17,911 nucleotides of DNA, taken from contig CAYGYT010000042.1 of NCBI GenBank assembly GCA_964354215.1, forward strand, positions 1 to 17,911, written 5' to 3'. Origin of the DNA: CAVRZR01 sp964354215 (GTDB lineage: Bacteria > Actinomycetota > Coriobacteriia > Anaerosomatales > CAVRZR01). Below are positions 6,601 to 17,395 of this stretch, in pieces. A program made the translations under genes and the position numbers. The notes under the pieces are model-generated. The model was not told the DNA's origin. It saw nothing but the letters and a program-made list of their open reading frames with translations, and made no database searches. Positions within the stretch are counted from its first letter, which is position 1; every line of letters starts with the position of its first letter.

Positions 6601-7209
6601 CTACTCCCGCACGCCGAACACGAAGTCCAGAACCGGCGTCCACGGACCGCTCGGAGCCTCCACCGGCCTCTCGACGTCGACGTTCGGTGGCTCCCACTCA
6701 GCCGCTTGCGTAGCCGGCCGGCTCTTGTCAACAACGACATACGAGTGTTCGCCGCGCTTCACGAGCCCCAGGTTCTCGCGCGCACGGTCCTCGATCCCCG
6801 AGGCGGTCTGCAGGGTTGCGACCTCCTTGCCGAGACGGACGTTGCGCTCTTGGATGCTCGCGTACTCGGCACGAAGCTGCGCGTAGTCACGCTCCTCACG
6901 GTACTGCACGCGCGCCACGGGATAGAACCCCCAGAGCGTGAGTCCGACGGCGACGAGCACGACAAGGACGAGCATGGGTCGCGAGAGGCACAGCAGGCGG
7001 TGCGCGAGCGCCGACAGGGGCGATCTACGCCGCGGCCGGCGCGCCGTGCGCGGTGAGGCCTTTGAGCCGCGCTTGGGTGCAGTGGAAGACGACTTCGGCG
7101 TGCGCGACGGCGCCGAACGAGCGCGTGAGGACGACGACCGGCTCGAGCCTCCCGAGGAGGCGGACCGACGTTTCGCTGAAGCCCCATGCTGCGTGGTGCT
7201 CGATGCCAT
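6601..7209 (-). CDS. FtsB/DivIC-type septum formation initiator protein
   Basis: The 202-residue bitopic membrane protein has a Ser/Arg/Lys-rich, probably disordered cytoplasmic N terminus (1-77), one membrane helix (about 79-97, LVLVVLVAVGLTLWGFY) and a coiled-coil start (100-135). It then has the family motif IEDRARENLGLVKRGEHSYVV (139-159, written with a gap: IEDRARENLGL then VKRGEHSYVV). A Pro-rich acidic tail follows. FtsB/DivIC form a complex with FtsL and FtsQ/DivIB at the division septum and help activate FtsWI. I chose ATG 7209, with AGGA about 10 bases upstream. An in-frame GTG at 7275 overlaps a likely promoter (7266-7274), so it is less credible. The gene sits in the conserved eno-ftsB-DUF501-ppx order of Actinobacteria. 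Confidence 0.88.
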   Translation of the reverse strand: MASSTTQHGASAKRRSASSGGSSRSSSSRARSAPSRTPKSSSTAPKRGSKASPRTARRPRRRSPLSALAHRLLCLSRPMLVLVVLVAVGLTLWGFYPVARVQYREERDYAQLRAEYASIQERNVRLGKEVATLQTASGIEDRARENLGLVKRGEHSYVVVDKSRPATQAAEWEPPNVDVERPVEAPSGPWTPVLDFVFGVRE

Positions 7210-7265
7210 CGAGTGTGGTCCTGTGAGAAGGCCAGCGATGTTGTAGCGCCGCAGCGCCGACTCGG

Positions 7266-7274
7266 ATGATAGCA
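7266..7274 (-). promoter_or_regulatory. Extended -10 promoter upstream of ftsB-DUF501-ppx
   Basis: On the minus strand the sequence reads TGC-TATCAT, an extended -10 element (TGn) with a 5/6 match to TATAAT. The -35 region is poor, as is common for extended -10 promoters. Transcription would start near 7259, about 50 bases before the ftsB ATG at 7209. It could give this three-gene group its own expression in addition to read-through from eno. Confidence 0.45.
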
Positions 7275-7333
7275 CAGGGATGTCGCTCTACCCGCCGGGC
7301 GCCGCAGGTGAGCGCCTCCTCGCGACCATCGCA

Positions 7334-8245
7334 CTACTCGAATGGCTCGGCGGCCTCCTCGGCCTTGGGTAGTCGCACGATCTGGACCGAGTCGCCGTGA
7401 AGACGCACGGTGATCTCGTCCTTGCCGAGCCTGTGGGCGGCGGTCCGAAGGTTGCCGTAGAGGCGCTCGACCCCGCGCGGGTCGGTCTTCACGAGCACGG
7501 CCCGGTCGCCGCCGGACAAGAAGTAGCGCACCAGCCGTGTCGCGGTGCCTCTCGGTGCGGGGAACGGCACGCTGAGCTCGCGAGCATCGGTGACGATCCA
7601 CGCGTCTTGTGTGGCCAGGACCGGCTCCCACGACGCAACGTCCGCCACGAAAACGGCGGCCCGCCTGCGCTGCCCCTCCGTGTCAGGAGGAGAGGTCACG
7701 ATGTGCAGCCGCACGTCGAACCCCTGGATGGCGGCGGCTCGGGAGAGATACGCCCAGTCGAGCGTGTTCTCGGTCTCGAGCAACATGACGACCCGGTCGA
7801 GCACGCGCGTCGCGAGCTCGAGCAGGAGTCGCAGCAGGCCAACGCCGCGCCGTGGCGTGAACGTGACGACGGCCACATCGTAGAAGGTCTCCAGCCGAAG
7901 GTCCTCGACCATACCTTGCACGACACTGAGCCGGGGCGAGTCGGCCACTTCTGTCGCCAGCAATCGGCGGAGCATGCCCGCCGAGGGCTCGAGTGCGGTG
8001 AGATAGCCGGCCTTCTCGAGGAGGGGGCGGGTGAGCAGTCCGCTCGCGGCGCCCACCTCGAGCACGTTCGCGTTGTCGGGTACTTCTGCTAAGAGCGCCT
8101 CGACCAGCTCATCGAAGATGCGCTCCTGCCCGAAGTGGATGTCTGCGATGTTCGCAAGACGCTCGCGGCGCGCGAGCGCGGATTCGATAGGGACGCCGAA
8201 CCGGTCGGGCGGCGGCGCCCCCCGTGCGCTCCCTCGTGTGCCCAT
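7334..8245 (-). CDS. Class I SAM-dependent methyltransferase with an unassigned C-terminal region
   Basis: The 303-residue protein has an N-terminal Rossmann methyltransferase domain. Motif I is VLEVGAASGLLTRPLLE (61-77, pattern E-x-G-x-x-x-G). Strand 2 ends in the acidic ALEPSAGML (84-92), the usual ribose-binding position. FYDVAVVTFTP (121-131) sits where motif IV is expected. Residues about 195-303 do not match any methyltransferase part I recognise; they include AAVFVADVASWEP, ATRLVRYFLSGGDRAVLVK and ITVRLHGDSVQIVRL and may form a separate domain. The substrate is unknown. ATG 8245 has a very strong ribosome-binding site (GGAGGGGGG, about 4 bases upstream). It lies 46 bases after eno and interrupts the eno-ftsB adjacency seen in Mycobacterium, so it is probably a lineage-specific addition. 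Confidence 0.82.
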   Translation of the reverse strand: MGTRGSARGAPPPDRFGVPIESALARRERLANIADIHFGQERIFDELVEALLAEVPDNANVLEVGAASGLLTRPLLEKAGYLTALEPSAGMLRRLLATEVADSPRLSVVQGMVEDLRLETFYDVAVVTFTPRRGVGLLRLLLELATRVLDRVVMLLETENTLDWAYLSRAAAIQGFDVRLHIVTSPPDTEGQRRRAAVFVADVASWEPVLATQDAWIVTDARELSVPFPAPRGTATRLVRYFLSGGDRAVLVKTDPRGVERLYGNLRTAAHRLGKDEITVRLHGDSVQIVRLPKAEEAAEPFE

Positions 8246-8291
8246 CGGTCCCCCCTCCGCGCGATTCCGTGCGCCGCGCTCGCCTGCGACG

Positions 8292-9581
8292 CTAGCGGAG
8301 CTGGTAGAACGCGCTCATTCCCGGATAGAGCCCCGAGTCGGACAGCTCCTCTTCGACTCTGAGCAGTCGATTGTACTTCGCCACGCGATCACTGCGGGCC
8401 GGAGCGCCGGTCTTGATCTGGCCCGCGTTCACCGCAACGGCCACATCGGCGATCGTCGTGTCCTCGGTCTCGCCGGAGCGGTGCGATATCACGCACGTAT
8501 AGCCCGCGCGCTTCGCCATCTCGATCGCCTCGAGCGTCTCGGTGAGCGAGCCGATCTGGTTGAGTTTCACGAGGATGGAGTTCGCGATACCCAGCGAGAT
8601 GCCCTTGGCGAGTCGCTCGATGTTCGTGACGAACAGGTCGTCACCGACGATCTGGATCCTCCCGCCGAGACGCTCCGTGAGCATCTTCCAGCCGTCCCAG
8701 TCGTCCTCGGCCATGCCGTCCTCGATCGAGACGATCGGGTACCGATCGACGAGGCCCGCATAGTACTCGACCATCTCCGCCGAGGAGAGCTCGCGGCCCT
8801 CGCCCGCGAGCACGTACACGCCGCGCTCGGCGTCGTAGAACTCGGTCGAGGCCGGGTCGAGCGCGAAGCGAATCTGATCGCCAAGGCTGTAGCCGGCCTT
8901 ACCAACGGCGTCGACGATGACCTGCAGCGCCTCTTCGTTGCTGCCGAGGTTGGGAGCGAAGCCGCCTTCGTCGCCCACGCCGGTTGCAAGACCGCGCTCC
9001 TGAAGCACCTTCTTGAGCGTGTGGTAGATCTCAGCACACCAGCGCAGCCCTTCGGCGAAGCTCGCGGCACCAACAGGCATGACCATGAACTCCTGCAGGT
9101 CCACGTTGTTGTCCGCGTGAGCGCCGCCGTTGAGGATGTTCATCATCGGCACGGGCAGCGTATGCGCATTCGCGCCGCCGATGTAGGAGTACAGCGTGAG
9201 CTCGGTCGACTCCGCCGCTGCTTTCGCCACGGCGAGCGACGTGCCGAGGATCGCATTCGCGCCGAGCCGCGCCTTGTTGGGCGTCCCGTCGAGCGCGATG
9301 AGCGTCATGTCGATCGCGCGCTGGTCCGTCGCATCCATCCCAAGGATCTCCGGCGTGATGATCTCGTTCACGTTGCCGACGGCGTTGAGCACGCCTTTGC
9401 CGAGGTAGCGTCCGTTGTCGTCATCGCGCAGCTCGACCGCCTCGAAGGCGCCCGTGGAGGCACCCGACGGCACCATCGCGCGACCGAATGCTCCGTCGTC
9501 GAGCATGACGTCGACCTCGACTGTCGGGTTTCCCCTCGAGTCCAGGACCTCCCTGGCGTAGATGCTCACGATCGTGCTCAT
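8292..9581 (-). CDS. eno: Enolase (phosphopyruvate hydratase)
   Basis: Enolase interconverts 2-phosphoglycerate and phosphoenolpyruvate in glycolysis and gluconeogenesis, and is Mg-dependent and cytoplasmic. The 429-residue protein has the usual length and all family landmarks: REVLDSRGNPTVEV near the N terminus, VPSGASTGAFEAVELRD, the MMNILNGGAHADNNVD region, VGDEGGFAPN containing the catalytic Glu, SIEDGMAEDDWDGW and QIVGDDLFVTN with metal ligands, LVKLNQIGSLTET containing the catalytic Lys, and the signature ISHRSGETEDTTIADVAV. I chose ATG 9581. It overlaps the mazG stop as ATGA and has GGGAGGAG upstream. A longer frame to 9614 would add 11 non-conserved residues. It belongs to the conserved mfd-mazG-eno block. 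Confidence 0.98.
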   Translation of the reverse strand: MSTIVSIYAREVLDSRGNPTVEVDVMLDDGAFGRAMVPSGASTGAFEAVELRDDDNGRYLGKGVLNAVGNVNEIITPEILGMDATDQRAIDMTLIALDGTPNKARLGANAILGTSLAVAKAAAESTELTLYSYIGGANAHTLPVPMMNILNGGAHADNNVDLQEFMVMPVGAASFAEGLRWCAEIYHTLKKVLQERGLATGVGDEGGFAPNLGSNEEALQVIVDAVGKAGYSLGDQIRFALDPASTEFYDAERGVYVLAGEGRELSSAEMVEYYAGLVDRYPIVSIEDGMAEDDWDGWKMLTERLGGRIQIVGDDLFVTNIERLAKGISLGIANSILVKLNQIGSLTETLEAIEMAKRAGYTCVISHRSGETEDTTIADVAVAVNAGQIKTGAPARSDRVAKYNRLLRVEEELSDSGLYPGMSAFYQLR

Positions 9582-10372
9582 CGCGACTCCTCCCTCTGCT
9601 TGGCCTGCTGCCACAGCGCTTCCATCTCCTCGAGCGTGAGCTCGGATATCGGGCGCCCTCCCTCGGCTGCCGATGCCTCCATGTCGGCGAAGCGCGTGCG
9701 GAACTTCTCACACGTCTGCCGAAGCGCCATCTCAGCGTCGATGCCCTGCTTGCGGGCGAGGTTCACGACCGTGAAGAGCAGGTCGCCGATCTCGTCGACC
9801 GCCTCGGGTGAACCCGGATTGGTCGCCTTCAGCTCGTCGATCTCTTCGTGAACCTTCCCCCACACGTCGTCGAGCGTCTCCCACTCGAAGCCTACCGCAA
9901 CGGCCTTACGCGAGATCTTCTGCGCGTACATGAGGGCGGGAAGCGCGTGCGGGACGCCGTCGAGCGCGCCGTGGCCCTTGTCGGACTTCTCGGCGTGCTT
10001 GATTCGGTCCCAGTTCGCGAGCACCTCGTCAGGCGTACCCGCTTCGGCCTCGGCGAAGATATGGGGGTGCCGATGGCGGATCTTCGCCGTGATCTTCTCT
10101 GCGACGTCATCGATGTCGAAGCGCCCTTCGTCGTCGGCGATCTGCGCGTGTAGAACAACCTGCAAGAGCACGTCGCCGAGCTCTTCCGCGAGCTCGGCGT
10201 CGTCTTCGGATTCTATAGCTGCTACGGTTTCGTAGGCCTCTTCGATGATGTTCTTACGCAAGCTCTCGTGCGTTTGCACGCGGTCCCACGGGCACCCGTC
10301 AGGTCCCCGCAGAACCGCGATCACGCGAACGAATTCGCCGAACGGCGTGGGGCTGTCTGCGCTCCGCTCCAC
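9578..10372 (-). CDS. mazG: Nucleoside triphosphate pyrophosphohydrolase MazG
   Basis: MazG hydrolyses (d)NTPs, including aberrant ones, to monophosphates and pyrophosphate, cleaning the nucleotide pool. The 264-residue protein holds two all-alpha MazG domains. The first (about 8-115) has LRGPDGCPWDRVQTHESL (21-38), the Mg-binding EEAYE (44-48) and EELGDVLLQVVLHAQ (63-77). The second (about 145-235) has KAVAVGFEWE (156-165), HEEIDELK (175-182) and DEIGDLLFTVVNLAR (193-207). The linker contains WDRIKHAEKSDKG, also typical of full-length MazG. The start is GTG 10372, with only a weak ribosome-binding site; no better start lies close by. The stop overlaps the eno start, and the foldase gene ends 23 bases upstream of the start. 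Confidence 0.95.
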   Translation of the reverse strand: MERSADSPTPFGEFVRVIAVLRGPDGCPWDRVQTHESLRKNIIEEAYETVAAIESEDDAELAEELGDVLLQVVLHAQIADDEGRFDIDDVAEKITAKIRHRHPHIFAEAEAGTPDEVLANWDRIKHAEKSDKGHGALDGVPHALPALMYAQKISRKAVAVGFEWETLDDVWGKVHEEIDELKATNPGSPEAVDEIGDLLFTVVNLARKQGIDAEMALRQTCEKFRTRFADMEASAAEGGRPISELTLEEMEALWQQAKQREESR

Positions 10373-10395
10373 GCCTCGGCCCGGCGCGAGAACCG

Positions 10396-11379
10396 CTACT
10401 TAGCCGCGGTCGACTCGGTGCTGGCCTGCGGCGTCTTCAAGTCGGCCACGAGGATCTCGATCTTGGCCTTCTTGCGTAGGTCGTCGACGAACCTCTGGTA
10501 GACGTCGGCCTTCTGCTGCTGCATGAGGATCTGCTCGATCTGATCTCGAACGTCGGCAAGCGGCTGCTGGCTCGCCTTGCGGGTATCGGTCACCTTGATG
10601 ATGTGCCAGCCGGCGGTGGACTTCACGAGCGCGGACGTCTGCCCGGGTGACAGCTTGGCGATCGCCGCCTCGACCTCCGCCAGGTAGGCCGTCGTCGGCC
10701 AGCCGAGGTCGCCGCCCTTTGCAGCGCTGCCGGGGTCTATCGAGTACTTCTTGGCAAGCGCGGCGAAGTCGCCACCGGCCTTGAGCTCGGCGAGTGCCTT
10801 CTCGGCAGTCGCCTTGTCAGTGGCCTTGAAGAGAATGTGAGAGGAGCGCTTGGCGGCCTTCTGCTCGAACTGGGCCTTGTTGGCCGCGTAGTATGCACTG
10901 ATCTGCTCGTTAGACACCTTTGGAGCGTCCGCCGAGAGCTTCTCGATGAGCTTCTGGGTCAGCAGCTGCTCGCGGACCTGCTTTTCGAGACCGGCCTCAT
11001 CCATGCCGGCGCTCTTGAGGGCCTGCTGGAACTGCGCGTCGTCCTTGAAGCCGGACTTGAGCTGCTTGATCTGAGCCTGAACATCCGCATCACTGATCTC
11101 GATGCCCTTGTCCTTGGCGGCCTGCTCGACGAGCTTCTGGTTGATCATGTTGTCGAGAAGGCGCTGCTTGAAGTCCAGCAAACGGCCTTCTCCGTCGGCG
11201 CCCGTGAACATGGTCGGGTACTGCTTCTTCAGCTGCTCGACCTGCTGGTTGAGCTCGATGAGTGAGATCTTGGTGCCGTTGACTTTGGCCGCAACGTCCT
11301 TGTTCGGATTGCAGCCGGTGGCTACCAGCGCAAGGCTGAAAACGAGGACGAGGGCGAAGAACACGCGGACGAACTTCAT
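10396..11379 (-). CDS. SurA/PrsA-like peptidyl-prolyl isomerase lipoprotein (PpiC type)
   Basis: The 327-residue protein is a likely exported foldase anchored outside the membrane. A signal peptide (MKFVRVFF then hydrophobic to 20) ends in a lipobox-like ATGC (20-23), giving a lipid-modified Cys23. Residues 28-170 form a SurA-like helical chaperone domain (VAAKVNGTKISLIELNQQVE). Residues about 176-266 form a parvulin domain, with SSHILFK (179-185), AELKAGGDFAALAKKYSID (197-215), GGDLGWPT (222-229) and STAGWHIIKVTD (254-265). A Lys/Gln-rich helix and a polar tail follow. It would assist folding of secreted proteins. ATG 11379 has GGAGG about 5 bases upstream. It lies 24 bases after mfd and 23 bases before mazG, inside the mfd-mazG block. 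Confidence 0.92.
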   Translation of the reverse strand: MKFVRVFFALVLVFSLALVATGCNPNKDVAAKVNGTKISLIELNQQVEQLKKQYPTMFTGADGEGRLLDFKQRLLDNMINQKLVEQAAKDKGIEISDADVQAQIKQLKSGFKDDAQFQQALKSAGMDEAGLEKQVREQLLTQKLIEKLSADAPKVSNEQISAYYAANKAQFEQKAAKRSSHILFKATDKATAEKALAELKAGGDFAALAKKYSIDPGSAAKGGDLGWPTTAYLAEVEAAIAKLSPGQTSALVKSTAGWHIIKVTDTRKASQQPLADVRDQIEQILMQQQKADVYQRFVDDLRKKAKIEILVADLKTPQASTESTAAK

Positions 11380-11403
11380 GGACTGCCTCCGGAAACGGCG
11401 GAA

Positions 11404-14805
<3,402 letters not shown>

Positions 14806-14874
14806 GAGCGGGGCGACTCCTTTGGGCCGTGCAGCACGAAAGCCCGCGCAGGCGAGCCCGGGCGGGGTCTAAGA

Positions 14875-14903
14875 AGGGTATGCCCGAGGCCGGGGCGGGT
14901 CAA
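14875..14903 (-). promoter_or_regulatory. Putative promoter for the mfd block
   Basis: On the minus strand TTGACC (14903-14898) is a 5/6 match to the -35 consensus. It is followed by a 17-base spacer and TACCCT (14880-14875) as a weaker -10 element. The transcript would start near 14868, leaving a leader of about 60 bases before the mfd ATG. It lies in the divergent gap between mfd and the MFS gene. Confidence 0.5.
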
Positions 14904-14978
14904 TCGGCCGAGTCGCTGAGGAGTCGTCGAGGAGGTGCCGAGGCAGCGCCGAAGCTGGCGACGGGTCCGAGTGAGGAA

Positions 14979-14984
14979 TAGACT
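14979..14984 (+). promoter_or_regulatory. Possible -10 element of a leaderless MFS transcript
   Basis: TAGACT fits the actinobacterial -10 pattern TANNNT and lies 8 bases before GTG 14993, so transcription would begin at or very near the start codon. The matching -35 region is weak. This is the best support I see for the long form of the MFS protein; it remains an inference. Confidence 0.3.
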
Positions 14985-14992
14985 GACCAGGC

Positions 14993-16519
14993 GTGTCCTC
15001 GGCAGCTGGCTCGCACCTCGAAGCCGCTCGGACATCTACCCCACACGGACGACCGAAGCGAGACCGTTCCTTGGCAGACACACCCCCAGACACACCCCGC
15101 GATACTGTCCGCGGCGAGACCGCCGAGCGCGACAACCAGGTCGACCGGCTCGAGACGCTCGAGGTGCGCGAAGCCGACGTCGCCGAGCCCACCTCACAAG
15201 TCGTTCGCCGTGGGCGGACCTTCGAGTCGTTCCACTACCGGGACTACACGCTGTTCTGGAGCGGCGCGCTCGTCTCCAACACCGGCACCTGGATGCAGAC
15301 CTACGCGCTGTCCATCGTGGTCTACAGCTTCCGGCGCTCCGAGCTCGACCTTGGTCTGGTGAACTTCGTGTCCGGCATTCCCGTGCTGTTCCTCGCCCTT
15401 GTCGGCGGCGCCATCGCCGACAGAGTCGATCGCCGAAGGCTCATCATCTGGGCCCAGGCGATCCTGCTCGTCCAAGCCGCTGCGCTTGGCTACCTGTACA
15501 ACACCGGGCACCTATCCTCCGAGACGGCGGTGACCTCGCTCGTGTGGGTCGCATCGCTCGGGCTGGTCTCGGGAGTGATGTCGGCCCTTACCTTTCCCGC
15601 GTGGCAGGCTCTCATGCCGGATCTCGTTCCTCGTCGCTCACTCCTCAACGCCGTCGCGCTCAACTCCGCGCAGTTCCAGTCGTCGCGGTTGATCGGGCCG
15701 CTCCTCGCAAGCGCGCTCGTTGTCGCGGGCGTGAGCATGGGCGGCATCTTCTACGTGAACGCCGTGAGCTTCCTCTTCGTCATCGCGGCGCTCTGGGCGA
15801 TCCACCCGCATCCTGAATCACAGGGCGCCTTGGAAGCGGCATCGGGCGAACGTGAAGCCGGCGCGGCGACGCGCGACAACGCCGAGGATGTCGGCGCGTG
15901 GGCGAGGTTCACCGCGGGCGTGCGCTATGCACGCGAGAACCGCATGATCGGCGTGCTCGTGCTCTCGACCGCGTTCATGACGGTCTTCGCGATGCCCTAC
16001 ATGATGCTGCTGCCCGCGATCGTCGACAAAGCGCTCGGCGGCGGGAAGGTTGAGGTCTCGTGGGTGATGGCCGCCAATGGTGCCGGCGCGCTCGTAGGGT
16101 CTCTCGCCGTGGCGAGCCTTCGCGCCGGGTCGCAGCGCAGGCAGCGGCTGATCCCGGTGTCAATGCTCGCGATGGCGGTCCTGCTCGTGGGCTTCTCGCT
16201 GTCGCGCTCGCTTCCGCTCACGATGGTGCTCTCCATGCTCTGCGGCGCCGCCCTCCTTACGACGAACTCGCTCACGAACACGTCAATCCAGCTGAGCACC
16301 CCGCCGCAACTGCGCGGCCGCGTCATGGCGCTCTTCATCATGGCGTTCATGGGTATCATGCCGATCTCGTCGCTCATCTTCGGCCCTATCGGCGAGGCCA
16401 TCGGGCCGACGAAAGCCGTCCTCGGCGGCGCGGTCGTTCTCGGCATGTGGGCGGTCTTCCTGATTCTGCGTCCCCGCCTCCTCGAACCGGATACGGACCC
16501 CACGCGGGCGGAGACGTAG
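14993..16519 (+). CDS. MFS transporter, EntS/MFS_3-like exporter
   Basis: The protein has up to 508 residues and about 12 membrane helices. After a polar, Asp/Glu/Arg-rich N-terminal stretch (1-76) comes FHYRDYTLFWSGALVSNTGTW (split: FHYRDYTLFWS, 80-90, and GALVSNTGTW, 91-100), typical of the EntS/MacLide-exporter-like MFS_3 group. The motif-A loop GAIADRVDRRRL (139-150) follows. QALMPDLVPR and LNAVALNSAQFQSSRLIGP are also characteristic, as is the C-terminal TPPQLRGRVMALF. It probably exports a small molecule such as a drug or siderophore by proton antiport; the substrate is unknown. The start is uncertain: GTG 14993 is supported only by a nearby -10-like element, TTG 15071 would give a shorter N terminus, and the first ATG is already in helix 1. 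It is transcribed divergently from mfd. Confidence 0.9.
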   Translation: MSSAAGSHLEAARTSTPHGRPKRDRSLADTPPDTPRDTVRGETAERDNQVDRLETLEVREADVAEPTSQVVRRGRTFESFHYRDYTLFWSGALVSNTGTWMQTYALSIVVYSFRRSELDLGLVNFVSGIPVLFLALVGGAIADRVDRRRLIIWAQAILLVQAAALGYLYNTGHLSSETAVTSLVWVASLGLVSGVMSALTFPAWQALMPDLVPRRSLLNAVALNSAQFQSSRLIGPLLASALVVAGVSMGGIFYVNAVSFLFVIAALWAIHPHPESQGALEAASGEREAGAATRDNAEDVGAWARFTAGVRYARENRMIGVLVLSTAFMTVFAMPYMMLLPAIVDKALGGGKVEVSWVMAANGAGALVGSLAVASLRAGSQRRQRLIPVSMLAMAVLLVGFSLSRSLPLTMVLSMLCGAALLTTNSLTNTSIQLSTPPQLRGRVMALFIMAFMGIMPISSLIFGPIGEAIGPTKAVLGGAVVLGMWAVFLILRPRLLEPDTDPTRAET

Positions 16520-16593
16520 AACGTCGCGCAGACCCCGCCGCACAGACCGTGGATCGCGCGCGCCGTGCACTTCATCCGCGCGAGGTCGTGCGG

Positions 16594-16609
16594 GTATCCT
16601 TCGGGATGC
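16594..16609 (+). other. Short UUCG-capped hairpin between the MFS gene and nth
   Basis: GTATCC-TTCG-GGATGC can form a 6-bp stem (one G-U) capped by the very stable UUCG tetraloop. No T-run follows, so terminator function is doubtful. The 133-base gap it sits in holds nothing else clear. A weak promoter-like pair (TTCATC 16571-16576, TATCCT 16595-16600, 18-base spacing) overlaps it. Confidence 0.35.
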
Positions 16610-16652
16610 AACCGCGAGCCCGAACCGCATCGCTCACATGTCAGGAGCCCGC

Positions 16653-17357
16653 ATGTCCGCTGCGAAACAGTCGTCAGAGCCCATCCCGGCGCTCTCCGCC
16701 GAAGAACGCCAGCGGCTCGCCCCCATCTACGCCCAGCGGCTCGAGGACGCGTACGGCGACCCGCGCCCGGCGCTCGAATACGCGAACGCCTATCAGCTGC
16801 TCATCGCGGTGATCCTCTCGGCGCAGACGACCGACGTCGGTGTGAACAAGGCGACACCGGCGCTCTTCGAGCGCTATCCGGATCCTCAGGCACTGGCCGA
16901 GGCGAACCAGGAGGACGTCGAGGCGCTCGTGAAGTCTCTCGGTTTCTACCACCAGAAGGCGAAGCACATCATCGCGACGGCCCGGTGCATCGTCGCCGAG
17001 TTCGGCGGTCAAGTGCCCGACACCATGGAGGGCCTGACGTCGCTTGCCGGGGTCGCCCGCAAGACCGCGAACATCGTTCTCGGCAACGCGTTTAGCAAGG
17101 TGGAGGGCATCGCTGTCGACACGCACGTGTTCCGCCTGTCGCATCGGCTCGGCCTGTCGGCCGAGCACGACCCGAACAAGGTCGAGCGGGACCTGATGGC
17201 GATCTTCCCGCAAAGCCACTGGCACCGGGTCAACTACGACCTCATCACGCACGGACGCGCGATCTGCACGGCCAGGCGCCCGGCATGCGGCGCGTGCTTC
17301 CTGGGCGACGTCTGCCCGAGCGCCTTCCTGCCTGCGGGGTGGCGCGAGACCGCGTAG
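16653..17357 (+). CDS. nth: Endonuclease III (DNA glycosylase/AP lyase)
   Basis: Endonuclease III removes oxidised pyrimidines and cleaves the abasic site in base excision repair. The 234-residue protein has the HhH-GPD fold. LLIAVILSAQTTD (49-61) is family-typical. The helix-hairpin-helix LAGVARKTANIVLGNAF (131-147) contains catalytic Lys137. VDTHVFRLSHRLGL (155-168) contains catalytic Asp156. The [4Fe-4S] ligands are Cys205, 212, 215 and 221 (C-x6-C-x2-C-x5-C). The hairpin departs from the usual LPGVGRKTA by Pro-to-Ala and Gly-to-Ala changes. I chose ATG 16653 because AGGAG lies 5 bases upstream; an ATG 15 bases earlier (16638) lacks a ribosome-binding site. It converges on the bactofilin-like gene. 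Confidence 0.96.
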   Translation: MSAAKQSSEPIPALSAEERQRLAPIYAQRLEDAYGDPRPALEYANAYQLLIAVILSAQTTDVGVNKATPALFERYPDPQALAEANQEDVEALVKSLGFYHQKAKHIIATARCIVAEFGGQVPDTMEGLTSLAGVARKTANIVLGNAFSKVEGIAVDTHVFRLSHRLGLSAEHDPNKVERDLMAIFPQSHWHRVNYDLITHGRAICTARRPACGACFLGDVCPSAFLPAGWRETA

Positions 17358-17371
17358 ACGGGCTCGCGCCA
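17340..17371. terminator. Hairpin between convergent nth and bactofilin-like gene, possible bidirectional terminator
   Basis: TGGCGCGAG (17340-17348) and CTCGCGCCA (17363-17371) are a perfect 9-bp inverted repeat with a 14-base loop that contains the nth stop codon. There is no T-run on either side. Its place between two convergent genes fits a terminator or transcript-end structure. Confidence 0.4.
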
Positions 17372-17395
17372 ACTGGCAACGTCGCCGCGCCGCCC

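Noticed and set aside
7279..7371. A 30-codon plus-strand frame encoding a short hydrophobic peptide between the methyltransferase and ftsB
   Set aside because: It has no clear ribosome-binding site and overlaps the end of the methyltransferase gene on the other strand. There is no independent support.
8031..9851. Long plus-strand open frame of about 600 codons
   Set aside because: It lies antisense to eno and neighbouring genes, is rich in Arg/His/Asp without domain motifs, and is a by-product of high GC content.
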